Source of the DNA: Hetaerina americana
Lineage: Eukaryota; Arthropoda; Insecta; Odonata; Calopterygidae
Assembly: GCA_022747635.1 (NCBI GenBank)
Contig: JAKTNV010000007.1
Coordinates: 9,609,497-9,673,496, forward strand
DNA length: 64,000 bases
Reading direction: 5' to 3'
The position numbers and the translations under genes were made by a program. This document shows, one piece after another, positions 10,025 through 19,720 of this stretch. Position 1 is the stretch's first letter. The number at the start of each line of letters is the position of its first letter. Below the pieces are notes generated by a model. The model made no database searches. It had not been told where the DNA came from and saw nothing but the letters and a program-made list of their open reading frames with translations.

Positions 10025-10403
10025 AAAATTATTCGAGGAGCTGGGTTGGGAATGACCCACGGAGCGAAGATCAAATAATAAACTGGAAGGATGTCTGTTT
10101 AGCGATGATGTTGAAAATCAATTATTAGCCCCATCCTACTACGATAGGAGAGATGATGTAAATACAATTAGAGTTAGCGTAGAACAGATACATTTAAGGC
10201 GTCATTTTTCCCACAAAACTAATGGACCAGAATATGCGATCATAATATCCGATCATAATATCCTACAATATAGTCGGACATTATTATGACCGCAGTCGGA
10301 CATAATAATGTCCGACTGCGCTATCGGGAATAAGTATATTTAGCCAAAAGCACTATGTTGTGTAATCACCCCCTGCCACGCGCCCTAGCGGCAGATTTCG
10401 GGT
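10025..10403 (+). mobile_element. LINE family A 3' end
   Basis: Translation shows KLFEELGW, then broken frames reading FSDDVEN and LAPSYYDRRDDVNTIR, matching the end of the family-A reverse transcriptase and following tail. The 3' terminus CACCCCCTGCCACGCGCCCT plus AGCGGCAG is the family signature. A 16-bp hairpin of extra sequence interrupts it at 10273-10316. It is 5' truncated, as is typical of LINE insertions. Confidence 0.75.
10273..10316. repeat. Hairpin within the LINE tail
   Basis: GTCGGACATTATTATG (10273-10288) and its exact complement CATAATAATGTCCGAC (10301-10316) are separated by 12 bases. The word GTCGGACAT occurs in both arms because the LINE's GTCCGAC segment has been duplicated in inverted form. 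Confidence 0.9.
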
Positions 10404-11247
10404 TGTTACGTAAAAATGAATAAAAGAGTCGTCCTTACATAGCGTATCAAGAAATGTTCTTGGTTTGAGTCACTTGCCACCGTGACAATCATCCTCATTA
10501 CTTGACTCTCGACAAACGGAACGAACAGACGCTCCTAAGTTGCTTCTTATTTTCTGTTATGCTCTTATATGTTACAAACTTACTAATTGAAAGATTTTAG
10601 TGTTTGTTCACAGGCAAGAGAGGACATGGAAGAGCATCATCCATCCCATCACTTAAGTAACTGTCACACACGGCATTGTTATTAGTCTCAGCGCACTTTT
10701 GGTGAGTGAACTCCTCGGTGAATCTTTTTCAAGTTTCACGACCTCGAATCGTTTTCTCAACGCCCCCCCGTACTCTTTCGCTTCCCAAGTCCATGTCACC
10801 CATGATGGCGTTTGCTTGGGCCAATGCACCCAGCGTCGTTCATCTAAACGGAAATGGAGTGTTCGAATCAAATCATAGCAAAAGTCAATGGAGGTGGACT
10901 TAACTTAGAGGCAGTTCATTACTCAAAATAACTTAATGTTTACACAAAACTTAGTGCCCTTGTCTTCCACATAATTATTTTATTTTCACGTCCCGGAGTT
11001 GATGCGACATTTGTAAGCTGAAAGCGCTTGGTATTTTTTAAATGGGTTGAAATTATGTGCATGTTAAATTTGAAAACAAAATAAGTTGATCACTCTTTCT
11101 TGTTTCTTGCGTTACGACCAAAAACGAACTCTAGCCCGGTTTGGAGCTACCAACCCCGTGGATTCTGATAAAAGTCGACCATGCCCTTTTCTGTCGCTTC
11201 TCAATTTGACGACACTGTAGAAGTCACTTGTAAAACTCTAATACAAA
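10404..11247. other. Interval without recognised features
   Basis: No recognisable gene, RNA or repeat. Open frames are at most about 72 codons. Confidence 0.4.
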
Positions 11248-11253
11248 TATATA

Positions 11254-11344
<91 letters not shown>
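11248..11344. repeat. (TA)n microsatellite
   Basis: About 97 bp of almost pure TA, preceded by a short ATATATGCATATA interruption. Confidence 0.97.
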
Positions 11345-11348
<4 letters not shown>

Positions 11349-11491
11349 GTAAAAGGAGACTCACATTTTAGAAATTTTATGCTTTCGGCCTACTTTTAGG
11401 GCTTCTTCAGGTAAAACGTTTTGTGTCCTATTGTGCCGTCCAAGTGTTATATTATCTCTTTTAGGTGCATCTACATCATCGATATATATAC

Positions 11492-11493
<2 letters not shown>

Positions 11494-11534
<41 letters not shown>

Positions 11535-11549
11535 CACACATATATATAT
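11494..11549. repeat. Compound (GT)n(TA)n microsatellite
   Basis: A GT run passes into TA with an ACACACA interruption, directly before the SINE copy at 11550. Confidence 0.95.
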
Positions 11550-11722
11550 GAAGTGATTTTTCGGGTACCAGGTCTTCCTGGGGAACCATAACCGGTACAG
11601 GGAAAGGAACTGGCCCCCTACCCTGATGTGTGAATTTTCACACGCCGAATAGGGCTTAGTACTGGGTGATCTCTACCATCACTTACTAAACCGACCTTCG
11701 GGTTGATTACTGTGTGTATGGT
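11550..11722 (+). mobile_element. SINE (tRNA-headed family), 5'-truncated
   Basis: It aligns with the complete copy at 43080-43345 from the GTGATTTTTC segment through GGTCTTCCTGGGGAACCATA, CCCTGATGTGTGAA and the terminal CCGACCTTCGGGTTGATTAC. The tRNA head is missing. The tail runs into a TG/TA microsatellite in which the mariner element at 11742 is inserted. Confidence 0.75.
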
Positions 11723-11741
11723 GTGTGTGTGTATATATATA

Positions 11742-12493
11742 CGAGGGTCATCCGGAAAGTAGTACCCGTTCGTGAAATAAAGACACAAAAGTAAATATTA
11801 ACAAACATAAAAAATTTTATTTGAAAGAGGATACTTTAAACTACTTCTCAACATAATCTCCAAGCAAATTAAGGCATTTGTCATAACGTGTGACAAGTTT
11901 CTGTATTCCTGCTGCATAGTCCTTCGCCGCCAGCTCATTGAGATACGCGAGGGACCCATCTTGCACAAATTTTTGCATAATGCAGATGGTGTTTAACAAT
12001 TTCATGAACAATTGTTCGAGAAACATTGGGAAAATGCTCACAGATGTCATCAATTGTGACGCGCCGATCGTTCCTCACGAATTCGTCAACTGAGCTCACC
12101 AGTTGGTCTGTAATGACAGACGGTCTCCCCGAACGCTCATCGTCGTGTGTGTTCCCCCTCCCCATGTTGAAGTTGCGACACCACCGCCGAACAGACGACT
12201 CGTCCATTACATTGTCTCCATACACCTCCTTTAATTGGCGATGAATATCACATGGGCGAACGTTTCTTGCATTGAGGAATTTAATCACTGCCCTCACTTC
12301 ACAACTGGCGGCGTTCTCAATTTTTTTAAACATTGTAAACAATCACAGAAACAACACAGGCAATGCTAGCGTCACGCAACTTGGCTCAGAGAAGGCAGAC
12401 AAGCCACTGAAGCTATCTGACCTCGTCCAGCGGCTACTCGCGTCGTCAGCACTTCATGCGGCACGAACGGGTACTACTTTCCGGATGACCCTC

Positions 12494-12494
<1 letters not shown>
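11742..12494 (-). mobile_element. Internally deleted mariner transposon
   Basis: Perfect 33-bp terminal inverted repeats (11742-11774 and 12462-12494, starting CGAGGGTCATCCGGAAAGTA) are flanked by the TA target duplication characteristic of Tc1/mariner. At 753 bp it is well short of a typical mariner of about 1.3 kb. The reading frame on the minus strand keeps the N-terminal DNA-binding part and the very end but lacks the catalytic middle. Intact ends mean it could be moved in trans if a related transposase exists in the genome. It sits within a TA microsatellite between two SINE tails. Confidence 0.92.
11841..12342 (-). pseudogene. Mariner transposase, internally deleted
   Basis: The first open part (12342 down to 11935, 135 codons) begins MFTMFKKIENAASCEVRAVI and contains the first helix-turn-helix with the SSVRRWCRNFNMGR segment, a GRPS linker (DERSGRPS), and the second helix-turn-helix (DDICEHFPNVSRTIVHEIVK), ending near ARWVPR. 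The sequence then jumps, in another frame, to the normal C-terminus YLNELAAKDYAAGIQKLVTR and LGDYVEK, ending at a stop at 11841. Everything between, including the DD34D catalytic triad, is missing. The break lies near 11945-11955. SETMAR-type mariner transposases are about 345 residues, so over half is lost. The product could at most bind DNA. The start could equally be the second Met (MFKKIEN). Confidence 0.9.
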
Positions 12495-12495
<1 letters not shown>

Positions 12496-12529
<34 letters not shown>

Positions 12530-12530
12530 A

Positions 12531-12560
<30 letters not shown>
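12496..12560. repeat. (TA)n microsatellite
   Basis: TA repeats directly continuing the target site on the right of the mariner element. The pre-insertion locus was one TA array between two SINE tails. Confidence 0.95.
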
Positions 12561-12561
<1 letters not shown>

Positions 12562-12678
12562 GGGAAAGGAACTGGCCCCCCTACCCTGATGTGTGAATTT
12601 CACACGCCGTCGGGCTTAGTACTGTGTGAACTCTACAATCACCTACCAAACCGACCTTCGGGTTGATTACTGTGTCTG
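12561..12678 (+). mobile_element. SINE (tRNA-headed family) tail fragment
   Basis: It starts at AGGGAAAGGAACTGGCCCCC immediately after the TA run. It contains CCCTGATGTGTGAATTTCAC and ends with CCGACCTTCGGGTTGATTAC plus TGTGT. It is separate from, and in the same orientation as, the copy at 11550-11722, because both hold the complete distal block. Confidence 0.75.
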
Positions 12679-13129
12679 TCAAAAATAGATTAGTATCATT
12701 TTATGTGTAAATGAAAGAGTTTATTTCTGACCATACAGTAAATGTTTTCAGAAGATCGTTTTTTATTATAAAAAATTATTGATCATTGTCAACATATCCG
12801 ACCCTGACTAAATAATATATTATATCTACGTTAAGCAGCCTAATTGGAGTATATTTTAATACAAATAAATCTAAGGTTATTTACTCTGGCTAGAGAATTA
12901 ATTTCGTATCAACGCAACCGCATTCCCTGGTGTCCCTCAGATCGTGCACACACGCAGAAGGACTCAGGCGTCTCTCATGCAGCCATTATGGTGCAAGAAC
13001 GGCGATGACGCAATTTGGGCACTTTGGGCACTTTTCACGTCACCGTTGTCGGTCCGTGAATATAGCCCCAAGTTCCGCTTTGAGCTGTGCTGCGAGGAGA
13101 GCGATCAGCGCAATCACACGCGATCCCTT
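12679..13129. other. Interval without recognised features
   Basis: AT-rich then mixed sequence. No gene or repeat is recognised. Confidence 0.4.
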
Positions 13130-13420
13130 AAGGACGTCACGATGGAGACGGAGGGAGAGGGTGGGAAGTGAAGGGAGGGTGGGGGGAGGGAGGGAGATGC
13201 GGAGAGCGAATTAGAGTGAGTAATCCGCGGAGGGTCTTTCGGAGGAAGCGCGCCTCTGTCATTGCTCAAGGGACGCAACAGGTGAGATAATTGGCCCCCC
13301 TCCCCTCGCCAACCGCGTCTGGAGGGGTGAGGCTGTCGTAGGGGAGGGAGAGAGGGTGTGGGTGGGGCGCGACGCCCCTTCCGAGGGGTGGGGGTGGGTT
13401 TCCCTCATTGGAAGGGTTGG
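13130..13420. other. GC-rich purine-biased island
   Basis: G/A-rich plus strand (GGGAGGGTGGGGGGAGGGAG type runs) with several G-runs that could form quadruplexes. No recognised coding potential. Confidence 0.45.
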
Positions 13421-13797
13421 ATGGGTCGCACGGCTGATTGCTCTGTTCTCGGAAGCGAAGCGGCAAAATTTGATGATGAGACCTGTTTTAATCACGCCGC
13501 CGCGGAATCATCCAATTTAAGGTCAATGCTCGGATCCTTAAAGGAGCGCACATCGCGTTTCAGTGAAGCAAACAAGCTTGGGGTGACAACCGGAGTGAAG
13601 AAGATTGTGGTTTTAATGTACCCGAAACAAAAGCTAATTGGAAATTAACTTCCCTTCAACTGAGCCAACATGCATGAGCATTCGTCCACACAACACGCTG
13701 CGGGCCTCGGTGAGGTGTATGGCAGGAGGTGTGTTGGAGCACTGGCCATTGAATTTCTAATTTAATCCTTGCGTAGTTATCACAAAGCTCGTCGAGA

Positions 13798-14113
13798 GGG
13801 AAATTAGGAATCACTCACGGAGCTAAGGTTAAATTACAGATTGAAGCTCTTGTATTAATTGGAACGCTGTTTCTTTAGCGATGATGATCAAAAATGTGTA
13901 TTATTAGCCCCATTATAATGTGGTAAGCGAGATCATGTCAATAAAATTAGAGAGATCAAGTGTAGAGTAGATTTAAAATGTACTTTTTTCCACAAACAGT
14001 TAAGAAACTAAATAATATTGTCCCACCGCGGTAGGGTCATATTCGGGTCAAAATTATTCTGGTGTATATTCAACCCCTGCCATACATCCTAGCGGGGGCT
14101 TGCAGGGTTCTAA
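13798..14113 (+). mobile_element. LINE family A 3' end
   Basis: It begins near AGGAATCACTCACGGAGC (the family's HSRSEGK coding block) and continues through TTTAGCGATGATGATC, the AAATTAGAGAGATCAAGTGT block and TTTTTTCCACAAAC. It ends in CCCCTGCCATACATCCTAGC GGGGGCTTGCAGGG. Stops interrupt all frames. Confidence 0.75.
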
Positions 14114-14184
14114 AATGATGAAATGGTGCCGAGTTAAGAGCTCCCAAAAACAAATATGACAAAATATTAGGTTAAAATGAGATG

Positions 14185-14347
14185 CCATAAAATGAAATGC
14201 CGTTTTTCCCTCGAGTGATTAGGGATCATAATAACGTTGTCCGACCGCGCTAGAGGAGGTGGAGGAAGAATTATGGGTCAAATGTAGTCCGGTGTGTAAT
14301 CACCCCTTGCCACACACCCTAGCGTGGGCTTGCAGGGTGCCATGTAT
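14185..14347 (+). mobile_element. LINE family A 3' tail, second copy
   Basis: A second, shorter 3' end in the same orientation lies only about 70 bp after the first. It contains AATGAAATGCCGTTTTTCCC, GTCCGACCGCGCTAG and the terminus CACCCCTTGCCACACACCCT AGCGTGGGCTTGCAGGGT. It may be a separate insertion or a local duplication of the neighbouring copy. Confidence 0.7.
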
Positions 14348-15759
14348 GTGTGTATCAGTATTTAAACATGAATGACTGAATCGCCTTAGTCCCGCATGTC
14401 TTTGTTTGCGGGACGACCTTTATTATCTCTTTACACCAGAAGTGAAATTGCGCCATCTACGCCCATTGATTAGGTGAGATGAAGTATTCAAAGAGTTCAC
14501 AATAGAGACAATCTTGATTGCGTAATTGTTTGTGTAATTCCTTGTCCGGGCATTGTGAGTCCTCTTGCCTCGCATGCAATGTCTGGAATGGCTGTCCAAT
14601 TATCGTAAATGTGTATTTCTTTTGAATAATCAAGGAATGTCCACAACTTTCTCATTGCTATTGTCCCTGATCGTGCGTTCGAAATAATGTTAATCACTTT
14701 GAGACTCAACCAGCTGCAACCAACATCTGCTGGGTGAAAATAGCATCATTAGGTAGTACTGGCTCTAAATATTTACATTCTTCGTTTTGCTCCTTTTTTA
14801 TCATTGCTTCAAATACTAATAAATGCTGTCACTGATTAAATGTTTTACGAGGTTATCGACATTTTTTCTTTTCGTTCCTCACAGTCGCATCTAATATTCG
14901 CACCCGAGAAATAGACCTACCTCCAGCCTCTCCTCCTCTCGTTTTCTAAAATATAAATATTTACTATTATCCTCAATGAATGACACATTCGCAGAGGGCA
15001 ACAATAAATATTTATTCGAAATATAAAATCATTTTAATTCCCAGCATGTGACGCCATGGTTTCCAAACATAACTATTAAATGTCATATATGCATGGCGTC
15101 TTATGAAGTTACTATTTGCCGATAACATCGTACGTATTCCAAATAGTTCCGCCAAATATTAACTTATTTCCTGCCCCGTACGAGTCACCGAATTTGCGTT
15201 TGAATCAGAGCGTACTATCACCTAAATCGAATATATTTGATTTTAAGCAGGCATTAATATAATAAATGAAGTATATCGGATAACAAGAAGGTAAGATTAA
15301 GAAGTACAGCAAGTAGCTTTGCGATTAACCTCGATTTTAACGTGATCGGGAATTGTACGACTAAAGGTTGATAAATAATTGATGTGGGAGGGGGATTTTC
15401 TGTGGTATAAAATATTCAAATACCGGTTTGGTGTGCCAATCTAATATATTGGACACATCTGACTCATCGAAATTTTAAAATATAGGACGAAATTGTGGCA
15501 AATGGTTTCATTTTTGGTACCCTGAGAAGTGTAAACAAAATTGCTTCCCTAGAAAAAATACGCTCATCTCTTGAATTCTATATAATTCCTGAATCGTCAC
15601 CACCTGTCATGATTCCCATTTATCATCCTGCACACTGGCGTACCTAACCCATTAATAATGGCCGTATCACGTCTACCCTTTTGCCAATTCCCTTGCATCA
15701 ACACCAACGTCTAATCACCATTTGGAAAGTGCTAAACTCTATGTCTCGTGCGACTGCAG
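14348..15759. other. AT-rich interval without recognised features
   Basis: No convincing frame or repeat is seen over 1.4 kb. Confidence 0.4.
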
Positions 15760-16550
15760 GGACCTCAACCACCACCCCTCCCCCCAGCCACCCCCGGGGG
15801 GTTTCGAACCCGTGGCCTCCACCGCCCGACCGCCCTGGGCACGCCGCCAAGGGGGCAGAAGAGAGAAGAAGGGTGGTGGGAGGGGGTAGGGAATTTATTC
15901 CCCGGCGACGTAAACGACACCGCCGGATGGTTTTCGGGACAACCGCAGTCTCGAGTGTTTCATGGGCGAGAAGATTTAGAACATCTGCATACATTCCGGG
16001 TGGCCGTTTATATCCTTGCTCCGAGGAAACTGCCTCCGGTCCTTAATATTGATCGGCTGACACATGACGCCACCGTTTACGCTCGTCCCGTAATCTTCCT
16101 TCCTCTCTCTCTCTCTTTCCCCGTAGGAGGAGGAAGGGAAGAGAGCGAAGGGGGTTGGGTGTGTGGAGGAGGGAAGGAAACCGGGTTGGAGGGGGGGGGA
16201 GTGGGGAATAAGGGCTTTACGACGCGGCAGAAGCAGTGTGGCCGCCAAGAATTCCACCGGTTGGGGGGTGGGAGAGAGAAGTGTGTGTGGGGGAGGGGAG
16301 GCGCCAAGAGGGGCCGGGGAGGCGCCGTGGCTGCTGCATCATCGTGTGAGCGTGCTTCCCCTCTTTTGTCTCCGCGAGACTTTATTCTTCGGAGGGACGT
16401 TAAACGCGGGGCGATGGGGCCGGCGGGCATTCCTCTCTGGGACGGAAGCGGGAAGAGGAACCATGGCGCCTCCGACCGGGGCGGGGTGGGGGTCGAGCGC
16501 CACCCCCTACCACCAACACCACCTCCTTCCATTTACCAATTGAAGTGGGG
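15760..16550. other. GC-rich island
   Basis: The first part is C-rich and the second strongly G-rich. The longest open frame of the window (15748-16566, 272 codons) and opposing frames of 151 and 98 codons overlap it. All encode Gly/Arg/Pro-rich sequence without a recognisable domain, so I treat them as consequences of composition. A CpG-island promoter or first exon cannot be excluded. Confidence 0.5.
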
Positions 16551-16689
16551 AGATTGCTCGATTTGAGACTGCTGTTTTGCGCCGTGGTGCTCACCATGTG
16601 CTGGGGGAACGTATCGTCATGTGGTGCTTGAGTCTCGTCGAAACCGAGAATCCCAGCCAGCATAATGTTTTTAATTTATTTATTTACTG

Positions 16690-16860
16690 CATAGCACCCC
16701 CTGCCACACACCCAAGCCACCGCTAGGGTGTGTGGCAGGGGGTGATTTCACACCATACTACTCTTTTTCACACAAAATACCTTTCCTCACTAGCGCGGTC
16801 GGACAACGTATTTCTGATTCCTTATCGTTTATGGAGAAAATGACATCTTGTATTCATTTA
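16690..16860 (-). mobile_element. LINE family A 3' end
   Basis: The reverse complement contains the family blocks in order: ATGACATC...TTTTCTCC, CGACCGCGC, then CACCCCCTGCCACACACCC TAGCGGTGGCTTG. Beyond that a perfect inverted copy of the terminus is appended, giving the hairpin at 16695-16744. Confidence 0.75.
16695..16744. repeat. 19-bp perfect hairpin at a LINE terminus
   Basis: CACCCCCTGCCACACACCC (16695-16713) and GGGTGTGTGGCAGGGGGTG (16726-16744) are exact complements with a 12-base loop. Both arms are the conserved 3' terminus of LINE family A, in opposite orientations. Confidence 0.95.
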
Positions 16861-17309
16861 TATATGATCTAGATGCTCCGATACATGGATCGAAATGGAC
16901 GAAAGCGACGGCTCACATATATCATTGGATAGTCTGAGTTGGGAGACACTGAAAGCAAGGAGTTTGCATGCACGGATTCAGCCTTAATAGAAGTCCATCT
17001 TATTCGATTTTAACGGAAGTAATAGAGTCCTAGCGCCGCTTTGCATTGGTAATCGTGACCACAGTGAGAAATTAAGTAAACTACAATGCCAAATATCGCT
17101 AAAAGGAATAATTTTTCCTTCATGCAATCCGGGTCCGTAGTGGAAGGAAATATAAACTACGAAACGAAGCGAAATTCACGAATGTCATTAATCACTAATC
17201 GGCAGTTCCTGAAATTACTGGTGCCTCAACAACCCCTGCGACTCCTCCTCGTGGGCGTTCTCAGGGCTCGATGGGAGGATGGAACCCCGAACTTTTATTT
17301 TCTTTTTAT
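16861..17309. other. Interval without recognised features
   Basis: No gene or repeat recognised. Confidence 0.35.
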
Positions 17310-17905
17310 TTTAATGTTAACAAACACAGTAGAAGAGTTTTACTACCTTGGGAGCGTAATGACAAGGGATAAAAATGTACCTCTGCAGTGAAAAGAAGGA
17401 TAGCATGGGCAAAGAAATAGACGAAAAATAAAAAAAAAGTTTTAGATAAAAAAAGTGAAATTGGAAATTAGAAAATATTTTGCAAAAACATTTATTTTAA
17501 GAAAATATTTATATAAATGCTAAACTTGGGTGTTGGGAAAGATGGGGAGTTCTTGGTTGGAAGCAACGGAAATGTTGATTTGGAGAAGGATAATACGAAC
17601 GAGATTGATAGACAAGAAAATCAACATAGAAGAATTGAGAGAAATCAAAGAGGAAAGGAGTTTGCAAGAAATTTATGGAGAAAAGGAAAATTAAATTATT
17701 TGGACATGTTTAGTGCCATAACAACTACCTGAAAAATATAATAGAGGAAAAAGTACTGAGAGGAAAAGGAAGAGCGAGGTCAAGAAAGAAGTTTTTGGAT
17801 GACATTAAAAACACAATGAGAGTCACAACATAAAAGGATTTGAAAAGTAAAGCAATGGAGAAAAAAATGCGTATGGCTGCGTCGACAAGACTCGGCCTTT
17901 AGAAG
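17310..17905 (+). mobile_element. LINE family B reverse-transcriptase C-terminal relic
   Basis: It begins with TVEEFYYLGSVMTRDKN, matching the (V/T)EEFxYLGSxIT segment of LINE reverse transcriptases, followed by RIAWAKK. A deletion then joins TEMLIWRRIIRT (the EMWxWRRM block), followed by IEELREIKEERSLQEIYGEK. Further on are WTCLVP, LPEKYNRGKSTERKRKSE and a final CTTTAGAAGATGATGATGAG. Multiple frameshifts and stops show a dead, 5'-truncated copy of the same family seen near 8925, 25600 and 58275. Confidence 0.65.
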
Positions 17906-18969
17906 ATGATGATGAGCAATCATATGTTCTTCAAAGGAGAGGGTTGGCGAATGTTTTCTCGGGCGAAACCTTCGCTCGTTCCTCCTTCAACGAGCCCTCC
18001 TTCACCACTTTGCACCACAGTTTCTATGGTAGCTTGAAGTTCAATCGTACCTGTAGTACAGGTTATCGTGCATTAATTATTTCGTGCCCTGGTTGGTGCA
18101 TTGGAACTGGAGGCGATTGGCATCGAAGTATTCGCCGCATCTGGGCAGGAGTCCATTACGCCATTAAATCATATCCACCCGATACCCCTGACCCCATCCC
18201 CTCTCCACGCCCCCCAAAGGCATCCGCCCCTAAATAATCGCCCGGTCCCTGCCACGATAAGGGGGGGGGAGGGAGAGAGTTCGACGAGACGCTTGTCCGA
18301 ACTACGGAGAAAATAGGCTTTATTTCAGGAAAGGGTGACGTGCAGCCCCAAGGCGATACTGGGTGTCTTTTTGAGCAACGGCGCATCATTCATCGATATC
18401 CGCGTCGGAAAATCAACTGAAGATACTAAATCCTTCGGTACCGACACACACTAATTGTTTAATTATGAAACGAGATGAGGGAGTCTAAGTTCTTACACAC
18501 TTCCACGAAAAAACAAGATGAACATCAGGAAATAATTTCTATTCCTTGTAAATCTCTTTCGTGCTATTTCGTCGTACGAGCAGCGGTGGGCGCCTTCGTT
18601 AAGTTCGTTTTTATTTTGATTTCTTTTAATCTATGAGTTGGGGAGGGAGGGGGTGGGAAGGGGAGCGCAGGAAGGGGAATATCTGTACCCAAAAGTGCTA
18701 CAAGCTTCTTCCCACCATTGGTTCGCGAGTTTTATTACGTCTGTCAAACGCGAAGGGGCACACGTAAGCAGAAGACTGAGGAGAGGCGGAAGTTTGAATC
18801 GCGGCCAAGTGTCGGCCCACATGAGAATTCAGGGATGGAGGCGAAGGGTATCGCGGGTCACTCAATTCCTGTGCCGTCATGCGGGGGCGTCGCGTACGTG
18901 TGCATGTGTCGTACTTTCGCCGTAGACCTCCAACCTCTCCCGCTGCAAACAGCTGCGTCATCTTAGTTT
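17906..18969. other. Interval without recognised features
   Basis: Mixed composition with short C- or G-rich patches (18180-18290, 18640-18670). No recognisable gene or repeat. Confidence 0.4.
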
Positions 18970-19720
18970 CTCGGCATCGTGTGCGGACGTAGGTGAGTGG
19001 AGTAACGCAGCTACTCGCGCAAGTGCGGCCCGTCCCGCGGCCCTCGCGCCTCCCTTACCTCCTCTCCCTGCTCGTCTTGGGTGGGGGAGAGGAATCCCCC
19101 CGTGTCGGCAGCGACGGCGGAGGCCATTTGTCTGCGTGTCATTTGCAAATTGACTGTCTTTTATTGTGGACCGGGGGTGCGGGGGTGGGAAGGGTAGGGT
19201 GTGTGGTGAGGGAAACAGGGGAGAGCGCGGTGGGAGAGTGGAGGGACGGGGAAAATGGAAGGGGGGGGAAGGGGGGAGAGAGAGAGAGAGAGGGCTTCGA
19301 TTGATGGCGCAGCACAATCCCGAAATAAAGTGCCCGACGAGTTTTATCGAATGCTTCGTCAGCAGATGTGATTTATGCCATGGAGGTTGTTTTCGTGTGT
19401 GTCGGTCGATAGCGAAAACTCGAGCGCTCCTCTCTCCCTCCCTCTCACCCTCCCTCTCTCGGGGGAAAGGGATGATGCGATATGCTCCCCTTCCTACCCC
19501 TCCCCCCTTCCTTACCTCCTCAACCCACCCTCTCTCTCCCCCCCCCTTTCCTCCCTCCCCACTCACACACGCGCACACGCGAGTGGTTTCCGATCCGAAT
19601 GGAATCCTTCCTCTTATGTCGAGTCGTCTCCTCTCCGCCCTTCCTCCCCCTCCCTCCTTTCCCCCCCAACCCCGCCCCTTCCATTACATTTTTCTGCTCT
19701 TCACGAATAATACATTGCTT
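18970..19720. other. GC-rich island with purine then pyrimidine halves
   Basis: From 19085 to 19300 the plus strand is G/A-rich, ending in (GA)n at about 19274-19290. From 19420 to 19690 it is C/T-rich. Frames up to 206 codons on both strands are low-complexity. The switch from purine to pyrimidine bias within one island is notable, but no product is recognised. Confidence 0.5.

Noticed and set aside
11181..11399. Open frame made of Ile-Tyr repeats (also at 5255, 12272, 21505, 59829)
   Set aside because: Translation of TA microsatellites.
15748..16566. 272-codon open frame, the longest in the window
   Set aside because: Gly/Arg/Pro-rich, overlaps equally open frames on the other strand, no recognisable domain. 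GC-rich composition explains it.
16695..16744. Bacterial-style terminator hairpin
   Set aside because: The sequence is eukaryotic and both arms are a LINE terminus.
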